Shown here: one piece after another, positions 30,376 to 38,727 of the stretch
How positions within the stretch are numbered: position 1 is the first letter of the stretch
Layout of the letters: each line of letters starts with the position of its first letter
Assembly: GCA_028722305.1 (NCBI GenBank)
Contig: JAQYHB010000013.1
Location: 1 to 39,402 of the forward strand
Direction: 5' to 3'
Source of the DNA: Spirochaetales bacterium
GTDB lineage: Bacteria > Spirochaetota > Spirochaetia > Sphaerochaetales > Sphaerochaetaceae
DNA: 39,402 nt
Made by a program: the position numbers and the translations under genes
The notes under the pieces: generated by a model
Seen by the model: the letters and a program-made list of their open reading frames with translations, nothing else
What the model was told of the DNA's origin: nothing
Databases searched by the model: none

Positions 30376-33300
30376 TCAGAGCAGCCGCTGCAGCTTTTCC
30401 ATGATGAAGAGGGCCTTGTCCTTCAGCGAGACCGCGCTGGTCTGCATGTACAGGTAGTTTGCCCTGTTGGGATTGTTGAAGTCATACCTGACTGTACCGC
30501 CGCTTTGCGCAAGCAGGTTGACCACCTTGCCGGGGTTCACGTCAGCCACATGGGCGAATTCCAGAGTGACCAATCCCCGACGCTCGGTCAGATGGATGAC
30601 CGACAGCTTGCGGCAGAGGATCTTGATCTCGGCGATGTAGAGCAGGTTGTCCACCTCCTCGGGCGGCTGGCCGTACTTGTCGGCAAGCTCTCCCCTCAGA
30701 CGCTCAAGGTCCTCCTCGGTACGGATCGAGGCGATACGGCGGTAGATGTCGAACTTGACCGAGGGGACGCGGATATAGGAATCGGGGATGAAGCCGCTGT
30801 AGTCCAGCTCGAGGAAGACTTCCCGGTCCTCCGGTTTTTCCCCCTTCTGCTGCAAGGTGCGGACAGCCTCGTCCAGGATGCGGATGTACATGTCCAGACC
30901 TACCGAGGCGACCTGGCCGGACTGCTCCCTTCCCAGCAGGTTTCCGGTGCCACGGATTTCCATGTCCTTCATTGCCACCTTGAAGCCACTTCCCAGCTCA
31001 GTATGCTCGCTGATTACCTTCAGACGCTTGACCGCCACCTCGCTCAGGGCCACATCGTTCGGGTAGAAGAGGAAGGCATAGGCCTGCTGGTCGCTCCGTC
31101 CAACACGACCTCTGAGCTGGTAGAGCTGGCTCACCCCGTACAGGTCGGCGCGGTCGATGATGATCGTGTTGACGTTGGGGATGTCGATGCCGTTCTCGAT
31201 GATGGTGGTGGAGACCAGGACCTGGATGCCCTGGTTGATGAAACGGTGCATCCGTTCATCCAGCTCGTCGCTGTCCATCTGCCCATGGGCGCTCTCGATG
31301 ATCAGATCCGGCAGCGCCGCCCTGAGGCTGGCGACCACCGCGTCCAAGGTCTCGATGCGGTTGTGCAGGTAGAAGACCTGCCCTCCCCGCTCCACCTCCT
31401 TGCGGATCGCCTGGATGACGGTCCCCTCGTCGAACTCGGCGATGGTGGTCGAGACCGGACGCCTCGCAATCGGGGGAGTAGTCAAAAGGGACATATCCCG
31501 GATGGAAAGCAGCGACATGTACAGGGTACGGGGAATCGGCGTGGCCGAAAGGGAAAGCGAATCGATGCTGGCGCGCATGTCCTTGATCCGTTCCTTGTCC
31601 TTGACGCCGAAGCGCTGCTCCTCGTCGACAATGAGCAGCCCGAGGTCCCTGAAGATGATGTCCTTCTGCAGGATCCGATGGGTGCCGAAGAGCACGTCCA
31701 CCGCTCCGCTGGCGACCCCAAGTCGGATCTGCTTCTGTTCCTTGGGGCCGACGATACGGGACAGCTGGGCCGCGGTGACGGGAAAGTCGGCCACCCGTTT
31801 GAGGAAGTTCCGGTAGTGCTGTTCGGCCAGAATCGTCGTCGGGGCCAGAAAGGCGACCTGCTTGCCACTGAGCACCGCCTTGAAGGCGGCGCGGAAGGCG
31901 ATTTCCGTCTTTCCATAGCCCACATCCCCGCAAATCAGGCGGTCCATCACATGGGGACTCTCCATGTCTGCCTTGATATCCTCGATGCAGGTCAGCTGGT
32001 CAGGCGTCTCGTCATAGGGGAACGAGGCCTCGAACTGCAGCTGCATGTCGTTGTCCTTCTGAAAGGCGAAACCGACCGAGTTCTTCCGGCGGGCGTACAG
32101 GTCGATCAGATGGCGGGCCAGGTCCTCGGCATTCTTGCGCGCCTTGGCCTTCTTGTGCTCCCATCCGGTGCCGCCGAGCTTGTCGAGCTTCGGCGCGCCG
32201 CCCTCGCTGCCGATATAGCGCTGGACCAGGTTGGCCTGCTCGATCGGCACGTAGAGGAATTCGCCCCCAGCGTACTCGATCTTGATGTAGTCGCGCTCCC
32301 GGTTGAAGCTCTTGACGCGGTCGATCTTCACGAAGCGGCCGATGCCATAGTTGACGTGGACGACGTAGTCACCCTCGTTCAGGTCGACGAACGAGTCCAG
32401 CGGACTGGTCTGCACCCGTTCCAGCGTCTTGACCACCTGCCTCCGCCGCCCGAAGATCTCATGCTCGCAAAGTGCTATGACCTTGAGCTTCTGCACGGCA
32501 AAGCCACCGGAGAGCTCCTGGTCGACATAGTGAATCTTCGGGAAGGCGCTGAGCATCTGGGCCAGGCGTTCCCGCTGGGTGATGTTGCCGCTGAATATCG
32601 AGATGTCCCAGCCATCGTCCCGCAGCGATTGCAGGTCCTGGCGCAGCAGGACGAAGCTGCCGAAATAGGAACGAGGTCCATCGATATCGAACCCGTAGGC
32701 CTGGGCGTCCTGTCCCTTCAAATCCCGCACCAGCAGGCTGTGCCCCTCGGTCTTCTGGAACGAGGGGAAATCGAAGAGCAACGCTTCGGGAACAGGGCTG
32801 TCCGGCTTATCGCGGTACACGCTCCGAAAGCCCGCCTTCGCCTCCACCATCAGGCTCTTGAAACTGGAAGCGAGGCGCTGGTCTCCGACAAAGACGAAAT
32901 AGTCGCCCTCATGGAAATAGCTGGAAATCTGGCTGAAACGCTGCGGCTTGCCTTCGAAGAGCGGAATCCGGAAGCTGTCCACATCCTCCGCGGTCTGCTG
33001 GGTGATCGGCTCGTAGGTGCTGATCCTGCCGATTTCGTCCCAATCGGCGAACATACGATAGGGAACCGAGCTTTCGAAGGGGAAGACGTCCATCACCTCA
33101 CCGCGGATGGTGAACTCGCCCGGATTGGTGGTCGACGGCGAGCGCGCGTAGCCACTCTCCCCAAGCCTGCTGGCAAAGGCCTCCGGCTTGAAAGGCTGTC
33201 CCTTGCGGAAGGTCAGCGTCGCCTCCTGGATGCCCTCCCTGCTCGGCACGGGCAGGACGAAGGAACGCAGATGGGTGACGATCAGGCCCCGCTTCTGGGA

Positions 33301-33666
33301 GTCGATCTGGCTGAGCCGCTGGACCTGCTCGTAGGTTCCCGCGTCATCCCCGCCCTCGCTGTAGACCATACGGCTGGTGGCAGGCAGGTAGACCAAGGGG
33401 AATTCCCCCTTCGGCACTTCCTCCACGACACGTCCGTTGACCTTGCACCCGAAGTCCTTGAGCGCCATCATGGCGCTGTCCTCGGTCGGGCAGACCATCC
33501 AGACCCTGCCTTTCTGCAGGCGGACGATGGCACGGACAAAAAGGGCCAGCGGATAACCGTCCAGCCCCTGGACATGCACAAACGGCCTGGATGCGCCCAC
33601 AGCCCTCCAGGCGTCACTTCGCTTGAGGAATTCCTCTACTTTCGCGGTAATCTCAGCTTCCGCCAT
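30376..33666 (-). CDS. mfd: transcription-repair coupling factor Mfd
   Basis: Mfd removes RNA polymerase stalled at DNA lesions and recruits UvrA. The 1096-aa product has an N-terminal UvrB-like region, the polymerase-interacting domain with 'GDYVVHVNYGIGRFVKI' near 430-450, and a RecG-like motor. The motor has motif I GDVGYGKTE near 583, 'APTTILAEQHYRNF', the Walker B box DEEQ ('LLIVDEEQRFGVKDKERIK'), motif III SATPIPRTLYMS and motif VI 'QLRGRVGRSDQQAYAF'. A TRCF C-terminal domain closes it. The length is normal. The ATG at 33666 gives the usual N-terminus but has no good ribosome binding site. The preceding open frame is not convincing coding sequence. Confidence 0.96.
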   Translation of the reverse strand: MAEAEITAKVEEFLKRSDAWRAVGASRPFVHVQGLDGYPLALFVRAIVRLQKGRVWMVCPTEDSAMMALKDFGCKVNGRVVEEVPKGEFPLVYLPATSRMVYSEGGDDAGTYEQVQRLSQIDSQKRGLIVTHLRSFVLPVPSREGIQEATLTFRKGQPFKPEAFASRLGESGYARSPSTTNPGEFTIRGEVMDVFPFESSVPYRMFADWDEIGRISTYEPITQQTAEDVDSFRIPLFEGKPQRFSQISSYFHEGDYFVFVGDQRLASSFKSLMVEAKAGFRSVYRDKPDSPVPEALLFDFPSFQKTEGHSLLVRDLKGQDAQAYGFDIDGPRSYFGSFVLLRQDLQSLRDDGWDISIFSGNITQRERLAQMLSAFPKIHYVDQELSGGFAVQKLKVIALCEHEIFGRRRQVVKTLERVQTSPLDSFVDLNEGDYVVHVNYGIGRFVKIDRVKSFNRERDYIKIEYAGGEFLYVPIEQANLVQRYIGSEGGAPKLDKLGGTGWEHKKAKARKNAEDLARHLIDLYARRKNSVGFAFQKDNDMQLQFEASFPYDETPDQLTCIEDIKADMESPHVMDRLICGDVGYGKTEIAFRAAFKAVLSGKQVAFLAPTTILAEQHYRNFLKRVADFPVTAAQLSRIVGPKEQKQIRLGVASGAVDVLFGTHRILQKDIIFRDLGLLIVDEEQRFGVKDKERIKDMRASIDSLSLSATPIPRTLYMSLLSIRDMSLLTTPPIARRPVSTTIAEFDEGTVIQAIRKEVERGGQVFYLHNRIETLDAVVASLRAALPDLIIESAHGQMDSDELDERMHRFINQGIQVLVSTTIIENGIDIPNVNTIIIDRADLYGVSQLYQLRGRVGRSDQQAYAFLFYPNDVALSEVAVKRLKVISEHTELGSGFKVAMKDMEIRGTGNLLGREQSGQVASVGLDMYIRILDEAVRTLQQKGEKPEDREVFLELDYSGFIPDSYIRVPSVKFDIYRRIASIRTEEDLERLRGELADKYGQPPEEVDNLLYIAEIKILCRKLSVIHLTERRGLVTLEFAHVADVNPGKVVNLLAQSGGTVRYDFNNPNRANYLYMQTSAVSLKDKALFIMEKLQRLL

Positions 33667-33708
33667 AAACGACCAAAACGTACCACACCAGAGGACGTTG
33701 GGCAAGGG

Positions 33709-34461
33709 TCAGAAGCCCTGATACCAATAGCGGTTGCGCCCTCTTGTCATCCTTCCATACTCAATCGCCTGCCAGGGACAGTGGGCGATGCAGGCCATGC
33801 AGTGGGTGCACATGCCCTTCCAATGCGGCTTGCCGTCTGGGGCGAGGGTGATGTCGCCAAGGGGGCACATGCTCTCGCAGAGACCGCAGGAAGTACACGC
33901 CGACCCCACGTGGAAGGCCCTGTCATGGACCAGAAAACGGTAGAACAACGGGTTGCACACCCTCGAGAGGAACCTTCCCCACAGGGACACCTTGTGGAGC
34001 TGCAGAGCCTTGCCATCCTTCAGGTCCTGGGCGATGCGGACGATCTTCCGCTGTGCCCACTTGTTCAAGGCACGCGCCTCATCATCTCCAGGCGTCTCGA
34101 ACAGGGCGAGATAGTTCTCCGGCATCCGCACCTCGGAAAAGCCGGCCAGGCGAAGGCCCATCGAACGGAAGAAACGCCGGGCGTAGCCTTGGGCGTTGCC
34201 GGTCGATGTGCCGCAGCTCATCACCACAATCACCTCCCGGCTTCCCCTGAGCGTGCACCGTCCAAGATAGTCGGTGACCACGCGGGGAAGGCGCCATCCG
34301 TAGACAGGACAGACCAGGATCCACTGCCTCTCTGAGACAAGGGGGGACTCTTCCCTGCTTCGCATCCGCATTCCAAGGTCGGAAAGCTCGTCGCCCAAAG
34401 CGCCTGCCAGCACTTTCGCAATATGGGCGCTGTTGCCTGTTCCACTCCAATAGACGACCAT
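33709..34461 (-). CDS. EFR1-type flavodoxin-ferredoxin fusion protein
   Basis: This is a 250-aa redox protein. An N-terminal flavodoxin-like half (VVYWSGTGNSAHIAKVLA for the FMN phosphate, then CGTSTGNAQG) is joined to two 4Fe-4S clusters near 192-232 (CTSCGLCESMCP and CTHCMACIAHCP). This is the EFR1 layout, an anaerobe electron-transfer family with no fixed partner. The ATG at 34461 gives the standard family start but lacks a clear ribosome binding site. A GTG at 34518 with AAGGA before it would add 19 hydrophobic residues and remains possible. It is divergent from the phosphatase gene and lies 42 nt upstream of mfd on the same strand. Confidence 0.88.
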   Translation of the reverse strand: MVVYWSGTGNSAHIAKVLAGALGDELSDLGMRMRSREESPLVSERQWILVCPVYGWRLPRVVTDYLGRCTLRGSREVIVVMSCGTSTGNAQGYARRFFRSMGLRLAGFSEVRMPENYLALFETPGDDEARALNKWAQRKIVRIAQDLKDGKALQLHKVSLWGRFLSRVCNPLFYRFLVHDRAFHVGSACTSCGLCESMCPLGDITLAPDGKPHWKGMCTHCMACIAHCPWQAIEYGRMTRGRNRYWYQGF

Positions 34462-34543
34462 GGGAAAAGTAAGCCACACCTGTGAGAGAAAAAGCAAGGT
34501 TTTCCCATTTTCCGCCACCTGTCCTTTTTGCTACCATAGCACC

Positions 34544-35353
34544 ATGAAGCTTTCCACAGATTCCCTCGACCAGCTCGAGCGGGCAGTACGCAACCTCGCC
34601 TCGCGCGCCGCAAAAGCCCAGCCGGAACTTGATATTCAGACCAAGAACGACGGTAGCCCGGTGACCCAGATTGACCTGATGGTCAGCACGCGGCTGATCC
34701 GCCTGATTTCCTCGCTCTTTCCCTCCTGCGCCATCATCAGCGAGGAGCACGCCACCGACCACAAGCCCGAAGCCCCCTTCACCTTCGTCATCGACCCGAT
34801 CGACGGCACGGATGTCTACTCGCAGGGATTCCCTTCCTGGTGCGTCTCCATCGGCATCCTCGACAGGGACAAAGGCCCGGTCGGGGCGATGGTCTGCGCG
34901 CCCCGTTTCGGAATCGCCACCGGAAAAGGGCTGTTCGTCCGGCTCGATCCGGGCGGAAGGCTACGGGTGAACGGCACACCCTTCTCCATCACGACGGAAA
35001 AGGAGACGACGGGAGAGGTGATGATGGGTTCGGACGCGCTCAAGCACATGGACGTCGAGGGCTTTGCGGGAAAAATCCGCTGCTTCGGCTCCACCGTCAT
35101 CCATCTGCTCTGTCCGGTATTGGTGGACAGGGTCCACGGGGCGATCCAGTCGGTCGGCTATGTCTGGGACTTCGCCAGCGCCCACGCGGTGCTCAGGGCA
35201 TCGGGCATGGACATCTACCATGCCGACGGCACGCCATTGACCTACAGCGACGCCTTCATGGACCGTGAACCGGCGCGCGAGTGGCTGTATGCCGGCACCA
35301 AGGGCTGCGTCGACCATCTCAGGCAGGTCATCAGGCCAGCGCAAGCTCGGTAA
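34544..35353 (+). CDS. inositol monophosphatase family protein
   Basis: This is a 269-aa Mg-dependent phosphatase of the IMPase/CysQ/FBPase superfamily. It has 'DGSPVTQIDLMV' near 36-47, the metal-binding Glu pair ISEEHAT near 66-72, and the signature VIDPIDGT near 82-89. The late motif is VWDFASAHAVLRASG, where the family usually has WDxAAG...AGG. The substrate (inositol phosphate, fructose bisphosphate or PAP) cannot be told. No ribosome binding site precedes the ATG, and a TACCAT hexamer lies 7 nt upstream, so the transcript may be nearly leaderless. Its 3' end overlaps the convergent azlD by 23 nt. Confidence 0.9.
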   Translation: MKLSTDSLDQLERAVRNLASRAAKAQPELDIQTKNDGSPVTQIDLMVSTRLIRLISSLFPSCAIISEEHATDHKPEAPFTFVIDPIDGTDVYSQGFPSWCVSIGILDRDKGPVGAMVCAPRFGIATGKGLFVRLDPGGRLRVNGTPFSITTEKETTGEVMMGSDALKHMDVEGFAGKIRCFGSTVIHLLCPVLVDRVHGAIQSVGYVWDFASAHAVLRASGMDIYHADGTPLTYSDAFMDREPAREWLYAGTKGCVDHLRQVIRPAQAR

Positions 35354-35639
35354 GGAACACCACTAGGCAACAGGCCGAGGCGACCAAGGGAAGACCGGCT
35401 CCGAGCCAAGCCAGCACCACTCCCAGGACGAGCGCGAGCAACCCGGCCAAGGGGCTCTGCGTCGCCTGGACGATGGCGGGGAAGGTCATGACCGCCAAGG
35501 TCACGTAGGGAAGATAGAACAGGAACGAGCGGAGGAAGGGATTGGCGATCTGCCTGCGGATCAGGGCGAGCGGAAGGGCCTTGATGGCGATGGTCACCAC
35601 GCTCATGACCAGAATGTAGGTCCAGATGTCATGCCGCAT
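35331..35639 (-). CDS. azlD: AzlD-type branched-chain amino acid transport protein
   Basis: This 102-aa protein with three to four membrane helices is the small partner of AzlC in export of branched-chain amino acids or analogues. 'LVMSVVTIAIKALPLALIRR' and 'FLFYLPYVTLAVMTFPAI' are typical. It overlaps azlC by 11 nt and ends inside the convergent phosphatase gene. Confidence 0.92.
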   Translation of the reverse strand: MRHDIWTYILVMSVVTIAIKALPLALIRRQIANPFLRSFLFYLPYVTLAVMTFPAIVQATQSPLAGLLALVLGVVLAWLGAGLPLVASACCLVVFLTELALA

Positions 35640-36339
35640 GCGCTTCCTCCTTCACCGGGAACAGCAGGGCTGCCGCTCCGCTGATGGCTACGGTCAGGAT
35701 GATGGTCCGCGTACCGTTGGACAGCGCCGAGAGCCAGGGGACGATTCCGCTCGCCCAGCTGGAGGCGAAGGCAAGGAGGACCAACAGGGCGACCACCTTA
35801 TCCTTGCGGGCTGGAGGGATGATGATGGCGAGGAACATGCCGTACAAGGCGACGGAGAGGGCGCTGACGATACGATCCGGCAGCACTTGCCCAGCGAAGA
35901 TGCCGAGCGCGGTGCCGCCCGCCCAACCAGGAATGGCCAGGCTCATCGCCCCGTAGGCGTAGGAGGCCGGCAGCATCCCCGGATGGGCGACATAGATGCC
36001 GAAGAGCTCGTCGGTCACGTCATAGCCGATGGTCAGCCTCTGCCAGAACGGCATCTTCGGGTCGATATGCTGGCTCAGGGCTGTGCTCATCAAAAGGTAT
36101 CTGGCGTTGGCAACCAGCGTGATCAGCGCCATCTCCAGATAGGAGGCGTCCGCCCCTATCGTGGTGAACCCGGCGTACTCCCCCGCCGATGCGTTGTTCA
36201 AAAGACTGGTGACCACTCCCTGGACGACGGTGAGCCCGACATTCCGGGCGGCGATGCCAAGGGAGAAAGCCACGGAGAAATAGCCAAGGGCGATCGGGAG
36301 CCCGTCGCGCATCCCCTTTCTGAATTCCTTCCCCCGCAT
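35629..36339 (-). CDS. azlC: AzlC-type branched-chain amino acid exporter subunit
   Basis: This is a 236-aa polytopic membrane protein. The N-terminal 'KGMRDGLPIALGYFSVAFSLGIAARNVGL', the 'NNASAGEYAGFTTIG' loop and 'LVANARYLLMSTALSQHI' are AzlC hallmarks. With AzlD it forms the LIV-E type exporter. It is divergent from a LysR gene 87 nt away, which likely controls it. Together with the aminotransferase at 38728 it gives this end a branched-chain amino acid theme. Confidence 0.94.
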   Translation of the reverse strand: MRGKEFRKGMRDGLPIALGYFSVAFSLGIAARNVGLTVVQGVVTSLLNNASAGEYAGFTTIGADASYLEMALITLVANARYLLMSTALSQHIDPKMPFWQRLTIGYDVTDELFGIYVAHPGMLPASYAYGAMSLAIPGWAGGTALGIFAGQVLPDRIVSALSVALYGMFLAIIIPPARKDKVVALLVLLAFASSWASGIVPWLSALSNGTRTIILTVAISGAAALLFPVKEEAHAA

Positions 36340-36378
36340 GGGACCTCATCCTCCACCTGCAGCACTGTATCGGTTCCG

Positions 36379-36407
36379 TTGACATTTGTAAAACGAATTA
36401 TTTTAAT
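36379..36407 (+). promoter_or_regulatory. sigma-70-like promoter of the second lysR gene
   Basis: A perfect TTGACA (36379-36384) and TTTAAT (36402-36407, 5 of 6) are separated by 17 nt. The leader to the ATG at 36427 is about 12 nt. The site lies in the azlC/lysR divergent region, where the regulator would act on both genes. Confidence 0.75.
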
Positions 36408-36426
36408 ACTTTCATCAGGAAAGCTT

Positions 36427-37320
36427 ATGACTAGCCGCTATGACCTATTCCTCAAGGTGGTCGAACTGGGAAGCTTCACCAAAGCCGGGGCAACGCTCCA
36501 CTACTCGCAGAGCGCCATCAGCCAGGCGGTGAAGGCGCTGGAGGAGCGCCTGGGCACTCGGCTGCTTGACCGGAGCAAGGAACCGATGGCCCTCACCGCC
36601 GACGGACAAGCCTATCTCCCCTACTTCCTGGGCATCGTCCAGGCCGAACGGGCCCTGGAACGCAAAGAGGACGAGATGCGGGGCCTTTTGGACGCCCATG
36701 TCAGGCTGGGCATCTTCACCAGCGTCGGAAGGACCCTGTTGCCACCTTTGCTGTACGAGTTCAAAGAGCGATATCCCGGCGTGCGCTTCGACCTCTCCCA
36801 AGGGGAATACGACAGCATCAGGAGCCAGCTCGTTTCCGCCCAGATCGACCTGGGCTTCCTGAACGAGCAGGGCGCCGGGGAGCTGGGTTTCGAGCGGGTC
36901 TACCGGGACCGGATGGTGGTGGTCCTTTCCCGGGAAAGCCCGTTGGCGGCCAAGGAGATGGTATCCCTCAAGGAGCTCGCCACAGAGCCCTACATCGAGC
37001 TGGACGAGGGAAGGCGGTCGGTGGCGGTGGAAGGCTTCCACGCCCTTGGTCTTGAGCCTCGGTACGCCTGCAAGGTCTACGACGACTACACGATCCTCTC
37101 CATGGTACGCCAGGGACTGGGGTACTCGATCCTCTACTCGCTCGCCGTCACCGGAGCCGACAAGGACGTGGCGGTACGCCCGATCACGGAGAAGCTTGAG
37201 CGCTCCATCGTCCTTGCCTACACCAACGAGGCGACCCTTCCGTTGGCCGCCCGGAGATTCCTGGAGTTCGCCCGCTTGCGCCTGCCGTCGCTGGTCAGGT
37301 CGCTGGGGCTGGCGAGGTGA
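36427..37320 (+). CDS. LysR family transcriptional regulator
   Basis: This is a 297-aa regulator. Residues 1-60 form the winged helix-turn-helix (FLKVVELGSFTKAGATLHYSQSAISQAVKALEE), with a complete recognition helix. The rest is the sensor domain ('VRLGIFTSVGRTLLPPLLYEFKERYPGV'). AGGA precedes the ATG. It is divergent from azlCD, the classic position of an azlCD activator or repressor, so branched-chain amino acids or an analogue are plausible effectors. Its stop codon directly abuts the stop of the convergent ACT-domain gene. Confidence 0.94.
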   Translation: MTSRYDLFLKVVELGSFTKAGATLHYSQSAISQAVKALEERLGTRLLDRSKEPMALTADGQAYLPYFLGIVQAERALERKEDEMRGLLDAHVRLGIFTSVGRTLLPPLLYEFKERYPGVRFDLSQGEYDSIRSQLVSAQIDLGFLNEQGAGELGFERVYRDRMVVVLSRESPLAAKEMVSLKELATEPYIELDEGRRSVAVEGFHALGLEPRYACKVYDDYTILSMVRQGLGYSILYSLAVTGADKDVAVRPITEKLERSIVLAYTNEATLPLAARRFLEFARLRLPSLVRSLGLAR

Positions 37321-37983
37321 CTACTTCTTCTTGCCGAGGAAGCTCTGCAGCACGTCGAAGGCGGCCATCGAGTCCTCGCGGCCGATGACGAAGGTCAGCT
37401 CGTTCATCGTGCTGACGATCTCGATCACGTTGACCTCTTCCCAAGCCAGACGGCGAACCGCCTCGTAGACGATGCCGGGGGTCTGCAGGAAGTCGCCGGT
37501 GAAGACCAACGTCAGGGCGACCAGGTCGTCCATCTGGTGGAGCACCTCCTCCCCCTTGACCAGCTGTTCGACCATCGGGCGGTACTTCTCGCTGACCGCC
37601 AGCGAGATCTCGTGGTTTCCCAGGGAGATGTTGAGAAAGTCCCCCTGCTCCGGGCTGACACGACCATACAGCTCGCCGATCCGGCTGATGAAACGGTCGT
37701 TGCGCACCAGGTTGACGTCGAAGATGTTGGTCTTCATCACGATCTGGTAGTCGACATTGACCTGCTGCTCCGCAAGCTCCCGCTTTTTCAGTTCGTCCCC
37801 GTACCTGCGCAGCGCCATGACGATGGCGCTGCTCCGCACCGGGCTTTCGGTCATCTTCTCGACGTCCGGCTGGATTTTGTCGGCGTAGTTGCTGTACGAG
37901 AGGATTCCCTGTACCAGCATCTCATGAATGAACGGACTGCGGTCCACGATACGCTTGACATTGCTTGACACCGATCCTGCCAT
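37321..37983 (-). CDS. ACT-domain-like protein (aspartokinase-type regulatory fold)
   Basis: This 220-aa protein lacks any catalytic kinase domain. The C-terminal half has two ACT-like stretches: 'GDFLNISLGNHEISLAVSEKYRPMVEQLV' and 'DLVALTLVFTGDFLQTPGIVYEAVRRLAWEEVNVIEIVSTMNELTFVIG' (about 155-203). The second closely follows the aspartokinase ACT pattern. The N-terminal half (1-110) is helical ('SPFIHEMLVQGILSYSNYADKI'). A stand-alone ligand sensor for an amino acid is the natural guess. The ATG at 37983 has GGAGG at 6-nt spacing. Confidence 0.8.
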   Translation of the reverse strand: MAGSVSSNVKRIVDRSPFIHEMLVQGILSYSNYADKIQPDVEKMTESPVRSSAIVMALRRYGDELKKRELAEQQVNVDYQIVMKTNIFDVNLVRNDRFISRIGELYGRVSPEQGDFLNISLGNHEISLAVSEKYRPMVEQLVKGEEVLHQMDDLVALTLVFTGDFLQTPGIVYEAVRRLAWEEVNVIEIVSTMNELTFVIGREDSMAAFDVLQSFLGKKK

Positions 37984-38004
37984 GGCGAGCCTCCAACGGT
38001 TGTT

Positions 38005-38034
38005 ATCATATGCACAAATAAAAGCGAAAAGCAA
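38005..38034 (-). promoter_or_regulatory. promoter of the ACT-domain gene
   Basis: On the minus strand TTGCTT (38034-38029) and TATGAT (38010-38005) are separated by 18 nt. The leader is about 15-20 nt. Confidence 0.55.
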
Positions 38035-38045
38035 CAGTTTTTCTC

Positions 38046-38127
38046 GGAAACGGAACAATCCGAAGAATCTTTGTACCGATGACAACTTGAATGCTGTTTT
38101 TCCGATGGAAACGGATGCCCCGTTTCC
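38046..38127. promoter_or_regulatory. three copies of GGAAACGG in the divergent ACT/nrdR region
   Basis: GGAAACGG occurs at 38046-38053 and 38107-38114, and its inverse CCGTTTCC at 38120-38127. The last two form a perfect 8-bp dyad with a 5-bp spacer, just upstream of the TATAGT before nrdR. The first lies just upstream of the ACT gene -35 box. This looks like a two-site operator for a dimeric regulator. It does not resemble the NrdR box. Confidence 0.5.
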
Positions 38128-38137
38128 CTCCCTGTGA

Positions 38138-38143
38138 TATAGT
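38138..38143 (+). promoter_or_regulatory. possible -10 box of nrdR
   Basis: TATAGT lies directly before the GGAG ribosome binding site of nrdR. A start from it would give an almost leaderless mRNA. No good -35 box is visible, and the dyad 38107-38127 occupies that region. Confidence 0.35.
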
Positions 38144-38149
38144 GGAGAC

Positions 38150-38611
38150 ATGCGATGCCCTCATTGTGGAAAAAACGACGACAAGGTCCTGGAGAGCCGG
38201 ACAAACCATGCCGGGACAATCATCCGCCGCAGACGCGAGTGCCTGGCGTGCGGTTACCGGTTCACCAGTTACGAGAAGACCGAGGACAAGCCGCTGATGG
38301 TGATCAAGCGCAGCGGCCGCCGCGAGCCTTTCGACGAGGCCAAGCTGGAGCGCTCGATTACCGTCTGCACCGAGAAGCTTCCCGTCTCGCAGCTCCAGAT
38401 CGAGCAGATTGTCGACGAGGTCGAGGCCAGCCTGAACCTGAAGGCGGGCACCACCCGGGAAATCACCTCGAAGGCGATTGGCGACGAGACGCTCAGGGCG
38501 CTGAAGAAGTTCAACGAGGTGGCCTATGTGCGCTTCGCCGCCGTCTACCGCGCCTACACAAGCCTTGACCAGTTCATCCACGAGATCGAGAGCCTGGCCC
38601 ACTCTGGTTGA
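38150..38611 (+). CDS. nrdR: transcriptional repressor NrdR
   Basis: NrdR represses ribonucleotide reductase genes in response to ATP/dATP. The 153-aa product has the N-terminal zinc ribbon (CPHCGKND ... CLACGYRFTSYE, near 3-41) and an ATP-cone domain (VIKRSGRREPFDEAKLERSI near 51-70 onward). Length and motif order match the family exactly. GGAG lies 5 nt before the ATG. No ribonucleotide reductase gene is in the window. Confidence 0.96.
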   Translation: MRCPHCGKNDDKVLESRTNHAGTIIRRRRECLACGYRFTSYEKTEDKPLMVIKRSGRREPFDEAKLERSITVCTEKLPVSQLQIEQIVDEVEASLNLKAGTTREITSKAIGDETLRALKKFNEVAYVRFAAVYRAYTSLDQFIHEIESLAHSG

Positions 38612-38660
38612 GCCGGGCTTCTTGACAAGCTCGCCTCGTCTCCAATAAGGTACTTGGCAA

Positions 38661-38696
38661 GACAAGGACGTCTGGGATCACCCGGGCGTCCTTGTC
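38661..38696 (+). terminator. long hairpin between nrdR and the aminotransferase gene
   Basis: GACAAGGACG and CGTCCTTGTC form a perfect 10-bp stem extended by CTGGG/CCCGG around an ATCA loop, followed by TGTTTGT. It can end nrdR transcription. A TTGACA lies at about 38620-38625 with a weak TAAGGT 18 nt on, so it may instead be the leader hairpin of the next gene. Confidence 0.7.
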
Positions 38697-38727
38697 TGTT
38701 TGTATCTGCTTCACGAGGAGGAACTGC

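Noticed and set aside
30289..34335. Very long open frame (over 1300 codons) on the plus strand opposite mfd.
   Set aside because: It is the antisense shadow of mfd in GC-rich DNA. It has repetitive Leu/Val/Asp/Gly composition and no ribosome binding site, and mfd motifs are unmistakable on the other strand. The same holds for long open frames opposite ftsH, the permeases, the binding protein and the EF-G-like gene.
34462..34518. N-terminal extension of the flavodoxin-ferredoxin protein from a GTG start.
   Set aside because: The family normally begins at Met-Val-Val-Tyr-Trp-Ser-Gly-Thr-Gly-Asn. The extension is kept only as an alternative because its ribosome binding site looks better.
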